Position numbers and translations under genes: made by a program. Shown one piece after another: positions 33,816 to 46,738 of a stretch of 64,000 nt of DNA (its first letter is position 1; every line of letters starts with the position of its first letter). The notes under the pieces are model-generated. The model was given only the letters and a program-made list of their open reading frames with translations. It searched no databases and had not been told where the DNA came from. Source of the DNA: Bisporella sp. PMI_857 (taxonomy: Eukaryota; Ascomycota; Leotiomycetes; Helotiales; Helotiaceae). The stretch spans positions 124,001 to 188,000 of the forward strand of contig JAJSPD010000060.1 in assembly GCA_021307315.1 (NCBI GenBank), read 5' to 3'.

Positions 33816-36800
33816 ATGGCTGATAGTCTTGTCAGTGCTCTGGAAAGAGTGCATCTCGATTCTGGCGCTGCAGATGGCACGACAGATGACTGGATCGACC
33901 ATGTTCTTGAGCAACAATTGCCACGCAAACGAGTGAAGCTCGATCCGGAGGACATCAAGAAGGAGCTCGAGCAAAAATATCTGACGCCTTCCACGAAGTT
34001 CTCGACAGAATGGCTGAACAGACTTCAGCAGTAAGTCTCCATATGCTACATACAGTCGGTTTTCTGACGTGGTTGCAGACGCTGGGAGGCTCCCACAGAT
34101 TACGCTGGACTCTTCAAGATTGCGCCGACTCAGACGAGAACTATCACACGATTCACAAGAGAGGGGCTTGAAGGGCGGGTCACGGGCTATAAAGAGGTCA
34201 CGGTTCCTGCAAACAGCGCAACTGCGAAGAACTCAACATCATTCTTGCGGAAGCCCGCGAGCAAGGCAGACTTCGTTCGTGGTGCTGCTGGATTCTATCC
34301 TTTTGCACCAGGCGGGCTTGACGCTGTCGAAGCTGCTGCGCTATTGGATGAGCAGTCCATGGTAACGAATTTTGCACCTACCGACACAGCATCAAAACTT
34401 GAGAAGATTATAAATTTCAGCAGCAAAGGCGGTTTATTGGAGGTTCCACCAGGATTCACAAGAGGCCTCGACTTCTCAAAAACAAATTTGAACGTTAATC
34501 AAAATGAAGCTGGGGATGTTGAGACAGTCTTAGATGAGGAACCAGAAGAACCGGTGCAAGACGAAGAAGATGTGAAGAATGAGGTGGAATCCGGCGAAGC
34601 ATCCGACGATTATGAGGAAGATGATATAGACTCGTTGCTCCCTGACGAGTTTCCAGCTTTGAAGCCTCACGGTGTACTTGCTGCCTCTACCTCGAAGCGT
34701 GGTGGCAAAGAATGGGCCCATATGGTAGATGTCAAACGAGAAATCACTAACTTCAGAGAGCTTGTGCCAGATATGGCACGAGAGTGGCCATTCGAGCTTG
34801 ATACATTTCAAAAAGAAGCTGTCTATCATCTGGAAAACGGAGACTCTGTATTTGTTGCGGCTCATACTTCTGCGGGTAAAACTGTTGTGGCAGAATATGC
34901 TATAGCTCTAGCAGCCAAGCACATGACCAAGGCCATTTACACATCGCCAATTAAGGCTTTGAGTAACCAGAAGTTTCGGGATTTTCGAGAGGTGTTCGAC
35001 GAAGTTGGGATCCTTACAGGAGATGTCCAAATAGCGCCTGAGGCTAGCTGTCTTATCATGACTACGGAGATTCTGCGAAGCATGCTTTACAGAGGAGCTG
35101 ATCTCATACGAGATGTAGAGTTTGTGATCTTTGATGAAGTGCACTATGTCAATGATATGGAAAGAGGTGTAGTTTGGGAAGAAGTTATCATTATGTTGCC
35201 TGAGCATGTTACGTTAATTATGTTATCAGCTACAGTTCCGAATACGTACGAATTTGCTTCTTGGGTTGGAAGGACGAAGAAGAAAGACATTTATGTTATT
35301 TCTACTCCGAAACGACCTGTGCCATTGGAGCACTTTCTATGGGCTGATAAAGGCATCCATAAGATCGTTGACTCTGAGAAGAGATTCATCGAGAGGGGAT
35401 GGAAAGATGCTAATGACGCGCTATCTGGTCGCAATAAGGCTAAGGCACTTCCTCCAGCACAAGCTCCTTCGCGGGGAGGCAGTACTCAACGAGGAGGTAG
35501 AGGCGATCAGCGGGGAGGACGAGGTGGAAATCAGCGAGGTGGCCAACAGCGAGGCGGTGCACAACGTGGAGGTAGTGGACCTCCTCGAGCAAGTCATAAC
35601 CCAGGGCATATGGGCAGAGGCGGCCGTCTTGGTGGTATGACATCTGCGGCTCAAGACAAGAATTTATGGGTGCATCTTGTCCAATTCCTTAGAAAAGAGA
35701 GTCTACTGCCAGCCTGCATTTTTGTGTTCTCTAAGAAACGCTGTGAAGAGAATGCTGATGCACTCAGCAACCAGGACTTCTGCACAGCGATTGAAAAGAG
35801 TGCTATTCACATGGTTATCGAGAAATCGATTGCACGTTTAAAGCCTGAGGACAGAGTGTTGCCTCAGATAATTCGCCTACGAGATCTCCTTGGTCGAGGA
35901 ATTGCTGTGCACCATGGTGGATTATTGCCTATCGTGAAAGAAGTGGTTGAAATGCTCTTCGCGCAGACTTTGGTCAAGGTCTTGTTTGCAACAGAAACGT
36001 TTGCCATGGGGTTAAATCTTCCTACCCGCACGGTCGTCTTTTCAGGCACTAGGAAGCATGATGGCCACTCTTTCCGGAATTTGTTACCCGGAGAGTATAC
36101 ACAAATGGCGGGTCGAGCAGGTCGTCGTGGCTTGGATACTGTCGGGTCTGTCATTATCGTAGCTCCCGGAGGTGGCGAGGCACCTCCAGTAACGGAACTG
36201 CGTCAAATGATCCTTGGAGAGGCTTCCAAACTTCGGTCGCAGTTCAGATTGACATACAATATGATCCTTAACCTCTTGCGAGTTGAAGCACTGAAGATTG
36301 AGGAGATGATCAAACGAAGTTTCAGCGAACATGCCACTCAACAACTTCTCCCAGAACAAGAGAAGGCCGTTAAGTTATCTGAAGCAGATCTCGAAAAGAT
36401 CAAGAGAGAGCCATGTGATATCTGTGATGCTGATCTAGACTTGTGTCATCAATCGGCTGAAAACTATAGGCAATTAACTTCTGAGCTGCATTTGGCTCTT
36501 TGTGGAACTCCGGTCGGGCGCAGGATGTTTGCACCTAAGCGTATGCATATCTTTAAATTACTTGACCGCAATACTAATCGATCATTTCAGGTCTGATCGT
36601 CTACAATCGTGATGGTATCCGAACTGCCGGTATCTTGTTAAGAGAAGGTATTTTCACTAATGGGGCCGGACCTATGCTTTCTGTCGTCGAATTAAGAACG
36701 CAGAGAGAGCAAAGAGATTCGACTGATTTGCTTCCATTCTTGCCTAAGTATCGAAAAATGTTCACCAAGCCTACTTCGACAAAGGTGTACACTAAAATCT

Positions 36801-38021
36801 TGCAAATACCACTGGTAAGGTCGAGAGTAGGTGCTCGGCCCGAATCTTCGCTAATAATTATAGGCTGATCTAGAGTGTCTGACAACGACAATCGTGAAAG
36901 GAGTCCTTCCGGAGTTGGTCTCCGCGAAAAATGACGAGAGCAAATTGAAGAAGGTCAGTATTTGTGGACTTATTTTGGGATACCTCTCTTTTGAAGCGAT
37001 TTTATACATTATACTGCGCCAAATACTAATTTTCAACCAGGCTAAAACAGAAATCTCACGGCTCTGTTCATCTTGGGAGCTTGAGGAATTCAATGAGATC
37101 GACTTCTCTCGGGTTAACCATTTGCAGATCAGAGAACTTCTTGTGAAACGTCATGATGAGTCTGCCGCTACCCAGAAGGCTGGTAAGTACCCAAAAGTCT
37201 AATCAGCGGTATCGAATAAGCGAAGGCTTACTTTCCTCAAAGCTTGTATTAAGTGTCCTCAGTTCATTAAGCATGTAAGTGTTCCATTTCAAGCCTGCTG
37301 GAATAGGGTCTATGTAAGCGAACTAAGCTAATTCTTCCAGTATGCCATGTGTCATGACCAGTGGCTGATCAAGCAGCACATCTCCCAATTGAGGCTACTC
37401 ATGTCTGATCAAAATCTGCAACTACTGCCTGACTATGAGCAGCGCATCCTTGTGCTCCAAGACCTCGAGTTTATTGATGAGAGTTCTAGAGTGCAACTGA
37501 AAGGCAAAGTGGCGTGTGAAATTCATTCGGCCGACGAGCTGGTCCTGACAGAACTCATTCTGGACAATGTCCTCGCCGCATATGAGCCAGCCGAGATAGT
37601 CGCTCTACTCTCTGCTTTCGTATTCCAGGAAAAGACCGATACAGTTCCTACCCTGACCGGCAACCTTGAAAAGGGCATGCAAACTATCATCACGATCTCT
37701 GAGAAAGTGAATGAACGACAAACGTACCATCAAGTGATTTTGTCCGCAGATGACTCCAATGACTTTGTATCACGACCAAGATTCGGTTTGATGGAAGTCG
37801 TGTATGAGTGGGCTCGCGGAATGAGCTTCAAAAACATCACAGGCTTGACTGATGTGCTCGAAGGCACAATTGTCAGAGTCATCACCAGACTAGACGAGAC
37901 GTGTCGAGAAGTGAAGAACGCGGCAAGGATTATTGGTGATCCCGAGCTTTTCACCAAGATGCAGACGTGTCAGGAGATGATCAAGCGGGATATCACCGCT
38001 GTTGCAAGTTTGTACATGTAA
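33816..38021 (+). CDS. SKI2: Ski complex RNA helicase Ski2
   Basis: The DExH helicase feeds mRNA to the cytoplasmic exosome for 3'-5' decay. Seven exons: 33816-34030, 34079-36540, 36591-36814, 36864-36953, 37041-37182, 37243-37274 and 37341-38021, giving 1281 residues. Motifs are intact: Walker A AHTSAGKT (333-340), DEVH (424-427), SATVPN, and motif VI QMAGRAGRRG (747-756). The C-terminus has the arch/winged-helix region and the DSHCT domain ending in ITAVASLYM. An insert at about 537-590 between the RecA lobes holds eight RGG triplets. Exon 6 is 32 nt. The frame appearing to continue into HIFKLLDRN after 36540 is intron; the true sequence joins APKR to LIVYNRDG. Convergent with the next small gene. 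Confidence 0.97.
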
Positions 38022-38177
38022 ATACATGACATAAACTCCATGACACATGCACACACATATGCAAACCTCTCTTCCTATGCGATGCTAGTGACCCTCCAAA
38101 TCATCAGCAACAGCAACAGCAACACCCAGAACACCTCAACCAACCTAACCTAACCTAACTCCCATCCCTCCCAAACC

Positions 38178-38462
38178 TCACGGTTTCCCTCCCGTCACAT
38201 CATCAGGCTTTTCCCGCCAAGCATTTCCCCTAACCCATTAGCACACAGAACAACAAGCAGAACCGGAACCGGAAAAAAAAACCAAAAACGATACATACGA
38301 ATACTCCCTCCCGAAATCAGCTACGGCGTTCATATCATTCAGCTGCCCATTAATCCCCATGGCCACGGTATTATTCTTCGACCTGGTGACCCTATCCGTG
38401 ACGAGGAGCCCGAGGGCCGCGACGCCGAGGAGGACCGCTCTCTTACGGATGGAGGGGTTCAT
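38178..38462 (-). CDS. Small protein with an N-terminal hydrophobic helix (71 aa)
   Basis: Exons on the minus strand are 38462-38299 and 38229-38178. The intron is 69 nt with GTATGT donor, GCTAATG branch and TTAG acceptor. The product starts MNPSIRKRAVLLGVAALGLLVTD: a basic lead and one membrane-like segment (about 8-25), as in small mitochondrial inner-membrane or import-linked proteins. It ends EYSGNAWREKPDDVTGGKP after splicing. Without splicing the frame would run on into low-complexity sequence. I do not recognise the family. The 3' end lies 156 bp from the SKI2 stop, convergent. Confidence 0.55.
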
Positions 38463-39157
38463 TTTGATCAATGCTTTGATTTTTTTGGGGGGGGGGAGGG
38501 GGGGAGGGGGTGTTAAAATGATGGCTTTTTCGGGGTTCGTTTGGAGAGGTGTAGAATGGGCGCGCGTTGGGGATGCTTTTTGCGGATGTGATATATAAAC
38601 GGGGGAGCGGTCATGTGCTTTGTGGGTGGCGTGAGGAAGGAAAATATGAGCCCATTCTGTTGTTGGAACCGCTCATTTCTGGGGGCATGCTCGCCACGAC
38701 GTCATATCCTGCGTGGATCTAGCTGCCGGCGAGCATTTGGTCTTGGGAATTTCGGGGCATGTCGTTTAGATTGCGGAGAATTTGTAAAATTTTGGGTTTA
38801 TTGGATGTTTTTTTATGCATCACGTGGTCTTCGGGTGATGAACGCTGCTGGGGAGACAAGAAGCAGGCCCAAATTTACTTACTATTTTGGATCACATGGA
38901 TTAAGCGCTGATTGTTGCTTGGGCTTTGTTTGGATAGATAGCTTTCAGTGATCTATGATCTACAAACTATTATCATAAGATTCTTATGATCTAGAAGACC
39001 TTTATATTCCCGTTTCTCAACTCCCAAGCAATCATAAATCATTAATCCTTTACCCGTGATAGCGCCTATTGATATGCACCTCTCCTGGTCAAAAGCTCAC
39101 AACTCAACGCTATCGTTTGGACACCAATTTGTGCATTCGCTCAGGTAACATCTCATT
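38463..39157. other. Intergenic
   Basis: A G-rich tract at 38487-38513 lies just upstream of the small gene. No gene supported in the rest. Confidence 0.5.
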
Positions 39158-40391
39158 TCAACGGCTGGTGCTTCTGTAAAGGACATCCTCTGCTCCTTCG
39201 GCCTGGGCACCAAGAAGTGCGCTCTCCTCATCATAAGTCTTAGGAACCGCTCTAGCGGGTTTCTGGGTCTTCTGCAACGCCGACCAGAGAGTGCTCGCAA
39301 TGACGATCGCACCACCGAACAAGCTCCACCCACCTGGTATTACACCCCAGATTCCCCAGTCGAACGCTAAGGCAAACAACACTTGGGTATACATCATACT
39401 CGTGACCTTGCTGCTCCTGTCCAGCTGCAAAGCACTCGTCAAAAGAAACTGCAGCGCGAAACCCAGCACGCCAAGGAGAATGAGTAAGGTCCACTGCTGA
39501 GCATCCTTCGGCATGGTAAAAGAGATGCCGGGGATGACAAGGAGCGCGAACGCGGAGACGATCGTCGAGAGGAACGAGAAGTAGTTCACAGACATCAAGG
39601 CGTGGGCCCGGTCGCCGATGACCCGGATCGTGGTGTACGCGCCGGCCGCGCCGAAGACTCCCAGGAGCGAGACGGCGATGGCGAACAGCCTTTGCGTCGG
39701 CGCCACATCGTCTACGTCGTTGGCTGCGCTGGGGCCGATTTTATCGTTGACGTCGCCGAAGATGAAGGATGGGTGCGCTATGATGACCACACCTGTTAGA
39801 GCTACAAGGCCGGCGGCCAGCTCCTTTTTAGTAAATACTTCGGTGAGAAAGACCGAGCATGCCCATGCCGTGATGATTGGGACCAGGAATCTGAAGACGG
39901 TGGCTTCCGCGAGAGGTAGGTAGTGTACAGAGTCTACGGCGAATTAGGGTTTTGTCCTGCTCGTTTAAATTTTGGAACTCACAGTATAAACAAAACAACC
40001 CGGAAAATCCAAAAACGGCGCGCAGCACAAGCCATCCCCTGACACTGGGCTTCCCGAGCGGGAAATCTGGCACCTTGGCCCACCACATATACAGGCTGCT
40101 CAAGACGAACGTGATGCCCATGCGGGCAAATATGATCTGCGGGATTAGTCAGCAGAAAGGCTGAGGAAGAATGGCCACGCGCACCTGAAAAGAATGCATC
40201 CTCCCGCCGCCCTGCTGGATGAAGCGCGCGATGGCATCCATGGAAGATCCAAAGATCTCGGAGGCTAGGAGAAGCAGCACGCCTTTGTTCTCCCGCGATA
40301 TCATGTCCCATCTGGGCCACGCCGATGCGAGCGGCGCATCGTCGGCTTCCGCGTTCTGGCTACGCTCATTTTCGCGAGTTCCTGCGGACAT
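39158..40391 (-). CDS. DMT-superfamily transporter (EamA domains, SLC35G-like)
   Basis: Exons on the minus strand are 40391-40185, 40136-39983 and 39933-39158, giving 378 residues; introns are GTGCGC...CAG (48 nt) and GTGAGT...TAG (49 nt). About ten membrane segments form two EamA halves, starting at GVLLLLASEIFGSS and GVFGAAGAYTTIRVIG. YLPLAEATVFRF at the start of the third exon is the family signature between TM3 and TM4. The soluble N-terminus (1-36) and the C-terminal tail are cytoplasmic by family. The substrate is unknown; relatives are annotated as drug/metabolite or nucleotide-sugar-like transporters. Confidence 0.9.
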
Positions 40392-43300
40392 GATCGTTTC
40401 TCAGGATATTCCTAGTAGGAAAGAATAAATTGGAAAAGAAAATGACTCTGGGAGGAACGTACGTACTAAAAAAAAAGTCACGATGGCCACTTCCCCACTC
40501 TTTAATTATGAAAATTTAGTGGATCTTTTTGTTTGCGCGATTATAAATTGGTCAGCTGTACTGGTCTGCTGCGAACCCCTATTTTAAGCGAACTCCGTGT
40601 CTCAGTATTTGTCCGGGGGGGGGGGGGGGTCATCTTATATGCATCAGCGATTATAAATGGAGCTCAGAAAACATTTGTACGCAGAGGACTATCTAAATAA
40701 CTTGGAACTCTGACTTGTTCACTTTATGTATGAAGTATCAGGATGGATGGAGTACGAGATACATTGGTGAACAAGTATGTGTAGTTTCTGGCGTCGTTCA
40801 GTCAGCGTGCTCATTCACTAGAATAAAATTAACTTCTTGCCTTTTAATATGTCCTTACGATCTTCACTCTAAATAATCCTAATTACAACAACCTTATTTT
40901 AATAATTCATCAAACCTTCACACCTATGAGGTTTGTCAGCACTAAAAATTGAAGCAGAGAGGCATTTTAACCCTCGATCGTGTGTGGTGTCCAATTCAAG
41001 AGGATGGGCTAGGAGAAGGGGAGTGCTATAGAATGGCAAGTCTCAACATTGCAGTATTTCCCATGCTAGCTACAAAATCCACGCTGGGTTTCTCCATGGA
41101 GAACAATCTCGTATTATACGAGATAGAATAAAAAATGCGCAAGCTCAACAAGCCGTTCTTAAAGATTCAAGGCAAATGCGTGATCCGATTCCCTTCACCA
41201 GAAGGTTTCAATGCTTTCAGAAAATTTGGGCCAGTTTGATACAGTCCTCTTTACAAGGTTGATTGTCATGCTCTTTTGAAATATGCAGATCCCGTACCCA
41301 GTATCTTCAGATCAGCATAATGGCAATGCTAAAGGGCATTGATTTCAGCAGGTTCAATAAAAAACAAGTCCTCAAGTACTTTTGAAATATAACAATTTAC
41401 AGCCGGGAGGCTACTGCAGACTAAATTAAGATCTGCGGAAACCTTACATGCTCCCTTTCCCTATGAAGAGTTGGCGAAAGGAAAACATATGGTCACGCAA
41501 TGCGACTTTTACCATTCATACTTCTTGAGTCTGAGGTGATTTCTGGTGAAGTCTATAGAAGCTTTGTAGACGTCCTTGATAAATGACAACGATAATGCTA
41601 GAAATCCTTCTTAAAAGGCACTCATGCCGCTTAAGCTCTAGCTTATCTCAGCGGCGTGATAGATTCGCATGACGAGATATGAACTGGTTTGCTTCAGGAC
41701 ACGGTTTACGTGCTACATAATCATATGACGGCTGGACCGAGGCATTACTTAACGAAGTCGCAAGACGACATGCCAGGTAGCCACTAAAGACGTCATCTTA
41801 AGGTGGATTTGGAAGCACTAAGTATGAATAGAATATTTTCGCAGACTTCAATGTTTGACTGAGTCTCCTTCTAGGTGAAAAGTGCAATCATGTGGCGCAT
41901 CAAGTTCGATCTAGAAAGCACAGTGATGAATGCTGGACCGTAAATCTGCTAGATTTACTTAACAATCTGGCGGATTCCTCAATCTGCTGAATTATTGTGT
42001 TATCAACGAATAGATAGTAGTCAGGTGGGGAATACGGTGGCGGCGGCTCGTGTTAATCTATAAAGGCAATGCAAAGCTTGTACTCATTTTCTCCAGCACC
42101 TGCGCCTAGCAGGAGAATTTTCAAAACCTCAAGACTGGGAAAATATACAACAGAACAGGTATACAAAATGTGCTTTATAAAGGTCAGGGAAAGGTCTAGA
42201 ATTACGACTTCCCATAAGCAGAGTTGGATATTCCTTATTTCGTTCAAAAAAGTATCATGAGGCAGTGTTCTAGACTAAAGATATTGTGGGACGCTTTTCT
42301 GTAAAATATCATTGGACACATCATTCTAACGTAAATGCTGATCTTTCTGAACATCTGTTTCATTGTGGATTTGAGGCTCAAATAAGATAACGGTTCAAGT
42401 GCAGCCCCATGCAAGCAGGAACATCTTAAAATTCAGTCGGTTTGAACAGTCACCGAGAAGTACAAGATAGACAAGAACAATACCAGAATTGACTTTAGAA
42501 TGATACAACTACCGCACAAAATCTTGGAAGTATTCTAGTCAAAGGAAATATCGAGGTCCCGAATGTAATACGTTAATAGCTGTTGATACCATACAATGTC
42601 TACTATGGAGCAGATGACTGACAAAGGTAACATCTCAGAAGTATGGGTCGCAGCTTTTGGGCTGGATCTCCTGGCTTCGAAAGAAGGATAAGTACTCAAA
42701 ATTTGTGTGAGTAATGTTATAGCCTTGTGATACAGAAGTGGCGGCCAAAGCTAGAAGTTGATATATCAGCAGATCTTTGATAGCCCCACGAAAGAACATA
42801 AGCTTAATCCGCTGTAGATCGCGATCGGCAGGCAGAGTCTCACTATAAATCAGGGCTATCGTAGATCTCGATCAAGAAGTATTGTGGGATGAGATTGTGT
42901 ACAGCTTGCCACAGAATAGGCGAAGCAACGCATGATCTGCGTCTTGGTCGTTGAATGGTATCGGATTGATATATCACGACTACAGTCTTCCGCGAAACCG
43001 TTTGACAACGGTGACTAGCCGTGATTCTATCCGAGCTCAATCAGAACCTTGTGTGAAACAAGTACCTTGCCGTACAAAGCCATGCGAGATGCCTTGGATG
43101 AAGTCTCACAGCGAGAAAGCATCTGATGTTTGGTAGACTCACTGGCGCATCTGCGTCTCCGGATCTTCCTTGGTCAGTGCGGCGAGCTTTGAAGTGCAGG
43201 GAACACATTTTGGACGATCAACGAAGCGTGATACGAGGTTCGCAGGGCGCTGGCTTCCAGTTGGTAGTGCATGTGGTAGGATACTTGAAATGGCACGGCG

Positions 43301-45651
43301 GGGCCCCAAAACGGAGCAACGCTATCACAAAAACACAAAAAACCCACGGCGAAGACTTTTGGTGCAATTTGAAACACGAGCGGCTCGAAATCAGGACAGG
43401 CGCGAAGAGCAATTGGACTGGAACCAAAGTTGGGCAGAAACAGAGTAAAGATTCTGGAGAAGCAGATTGAAACATTTGGTGGGTCAATAGCAAAGGCAAA
43501 AGTAAATGTCAAATAGAGGCACAAATATAGGGTTCGTCATGTTTGTTGAGGTGCGAGGGGATAGTGGGGAGGCACTTACGGGATGTGCTGACTTTGACGT
43601 TGGTAAGAAGGGGAGAACATATTGCAGGGAGGAGAATTGTCACACGTATTAATGGGAACATTATAATATGAGGGATAAGAGCCTCAACCGAAACATTGTA
43701 ATGAATCGTTGTTGTGGTTCATCTTGTTATTGTTTTGTTGTTGAAATGCAGTGGGGTGGGGACGTCAAAAGTTTTGTTAGCAGGCTTTTCCCGTTCCCGC
43801 AGATTGGGGCACTTATTACGAAACGGCGCTAAAATAGGCTTCCGGGTTCCTGAAGTGGCTGAACCTCCCACTGTGTTTGCGCCTGTGCCTGTGGCGTTCC
43901 CCCAGCAAAATAGGGTGTTGAGGCTTGCCCGCTTGCACTGGGGATTTTCACCAGGTTGGAGAGTTCCATCGGTGATTGCGGGCGATCAAACAAGATTCAC
44001 TTATTAAACCATCGTCTCAGAGGAAATGATTTAATAAGGGATTTTAAGATGACTGCTGCATTGGCAGATACAATATTTTGTTTGTTGACAGAATTAGTCG
44101 CCGTATATGTGTGTGTGTGGGTATATTTTTATTTTTATTTTTAATCGTGCTTATTTTTACGTTTGTAGTTACCTTTCGTAAGTACTTTGTATGTACAGCG
44201 CTGGAAATAGGTAATCATCCCCCTTCCCCAGGTCTATTATTACTGGTCTGCGGGCCAAGGTTACAGCGTCGCTCTAGAACGGGTTGCAAACGCAGGAACC
44301 GACGATCACTGCCCACCCACCCCGCCGCCAATCATCACATCTTGCAACGTCGCTTCTCAGCACATCTTGCGACAGGGGATAGACCAAGCGGCCAGATGAC
44401 GACGACGAACAGTGGTTTCGAAGGCGAGGAGAGTCTAAGACTCGAGGGGAAAATTACTTATGACTATCATTAATTAATTGATGATATTGATGGGGATTGA
44501 TGCATATGGTGGATGGCTTCTTCTTGGGAGGTGCTAGTTCCACTCTGACACTGTTGTACGGTACAGTACGGTACAGTACAGTAAACGAGGTCAGAGACAA
44601 CTCCCTCCAAGGGCTTCAATTTCCGGGGTGATACAGGTGTTGCTGAAGGGAGAAGCCTCGTCGTCACCAGAACTGCAATACTGTACAATAGCAGTGAATC
44701 ATGACTGCACTCACCTATCAATGCGACTGGTAACGGATGAACATGATGTGGTTTCGTCAATCGCCATCTGTAAGACCTCGCGCGGCGGCCGGGTATTTGG
44801 CCCTTTGCCACCAGTTGCGAGTCAGCAACAATTGAAACGAGTCCTCCCAAGAAGGGACGAACTGAATGGAACTACCCAAAATGCCAAATCTTGAATTATT
44901 CTAGAGGGTGATTTTTTGAATGAATTGAATCATGAATGTCAACAGTCACTGTACTTGCTCATCATGGCTCAACCTATCACATTCATCCAAAATGTCCAAA
45001 GAGAGTAATTAAAATCAAGTTCAATCCTTCCAATCTCCAAAAGATGACCAACAATTTCCTTGCTGCCCTGGTTCCCGTGCGAGTTAAAGTTGTGTTTGCT
45101 GGCCTGTGTTTCATCTTAGGGGGAAGGTGATGAGCTGTAATTTAAATGTGAGCGCTTACCTAATTAGGTTAGCACCAGCCCTGCCAGTTCCCCTCCCCTC
45201 GACGTATCAAAATTCCACTACTCCTCCTCTTCTTTTTTTCCCTTTCCTCCTCATCGTGACCTTTTCACAGTCCATCAACCCACCACTCCTTTCTTGTCGT
45301 TTCGGCAATTTACATTCCTTTTGCTGCTTTCTGCTTCGTGTCTGTCACTCCTTCCAGCACGTCGACTCCCCGTTCACATCATACATTACCCTCTGCACCC
45401 CCCGTCAGTCCGTTACCTTCGTCCAACCACACCCTCCTTTTTGCGAATCTTCGATAGACTCAACCCAAGTACAGCTGTGCTGCCCACTCATCAAAGGTTC
45501 CTGCTTGCCTACCGCATTCACGTCCTTGATTCGATCCAGGAGTACACGCACCTGACTTTCTCGAAGAAAGTAAATAGCTCGTCGAACCCCTCTGCCCTTC
45601 CACCCCCCCACACGATCAATTACATACCTTCGTCTAGCCTGACAATTCAAA
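40392..45651. other. Long gene-poor stretch
   Basis: 5.2 kb without a supported gene. It holds a run of 15 G at 40615-40629, AT-rich sequence to about 43 kb and a GTACGGTACA tandem repeat at 44556-44584. From about 45185 to 45640 it is C/T-rich on the plus strand and is likely the leader of the CAP-protein gene. Overlapping frames on both strands at 43126-43524 have no recognisable domain. Confidence 0.45.
44556..44584. repeat. GTACGGTACA-type tandem repeat
   Basis: Alternating GTACG and GTACA units, partly palindromic. No known role. Confidence 0.8.
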
Positions 45652-46738
45652 ATGCGTTTCTCTACTGCCGTCGCCATGCTCGGCGCCTCAATGGCCGTTG
45701 CATCACCAATTGCAAACCTCAACAAGAAGACCTATCTCGAGAAGAAGGCAATCGTCTGGGACTATGTCACTGAGATCAAATGGGTTACCGTCACCGCTGG
45801 CCAGCTTCCCCAGACTCCAGAGGCCGAGCTCCCAGCTACTACCGTGGTAGTCAAGAGCACCATCTACGTCAACCCTGTGGCTGCACCAACCACTCTGGTC
45901 AAGGTCTCCTCCACTTCCTCTTCTACTCCACCACCTCCTCCTCCAGCCCCTACAACCTCGTCGACTCCTCCACCTGCTCCGGTTGTTGTTGTTGTCCCAG
46001 CCACCAGCGCTGCTCCAGTTGCCGCTGAGGAGGTCGAAACTCCTGCTGTCGTGGCAACCACAGCTGCTGCAGCCGCCGCCTCGACCCCATCCGACTTCAT
46101 CTCAACCGGAGAATTCTACCACAACCAACACCGGAAAGATCACAGCGCTGGTGACCTTACCTGGGATGCTGATCTTGCCAGCTATGCTCAGCAATTGGCC
46201 GACACATGCGTATTCGCCCACGACCTGTGAGGAACCTCTAACCAATCCTTTCCCCCTTTCAGACTTTGCTAACGTACCTATAGGTCAATCGGAAGTGCTG
46301 ATTACGGCCAAAATATTGACACCGTTGGCCTTTCTGGTACCAATGCCGCGACCACTGTTCCACAGTGGGACAAGAGCGTTGTCCTCGGAAACTCCATCAG
46401 TAACAACTGGTATGAGGCAGAAGTTGGAAACTATGCATCTCTCTATGGTCAGAGTAACCCAGAGGAAGGCAGTGCTCAATTCCTTCACTTCACACAAATC
46501 GTCTGGAAGGCTACAACATCTGTTGGATGTGGTGTTGCATATTGCGGCCAGAACAAAATGCCTCTTGGATCTGCCTATGCTTGGTACACTGTTTGCAACT
46601 ACAGATCACCTGGTAAGTTGGGTAACTACTTGATATAAATTTATACTAACGCCTTCAGGCAACTATGCGAACGAATATGCCACGAATGTTGGAAAGCCAC
46701 TCGGTCTCTCCCTCAAGACGGCTCCTTCGCCATTTTAG
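45652..46738 (+). CDS. Secreted CAP/SCP (PR-1-like) protein
   Basis: Exons are 45652-46226, 46284-46612 and 46659-46738, giving 327 residues. A signal peptide is clear (MRFSTAVAMLGASMAVA, cleaved near 17-18). A linker rich in Pro, Ser, Thr, Val and Ala spans about 60-145, probably O-glycosylated. The CAP domain follows (about 150-315): FYHNQHR, LTWDADLASYAQQLAD, SADYGQNI, HFTQIVWKATTSVGCGVAYC and YTVCNYRSPGNY. Fungal CAP proteins bind sterols or lipids and take part in export and host interaction. The linker plus C-terminal CAP layout matches yeast Pry1-type proteins. The frame and splice phases are intact. Confidence 0.92.

Noticed and set aside
43126..43524. Overlapping frames on both strands of about 90-116 codons
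   Set aside because: No start context, no domain, and the frames compete with one another.
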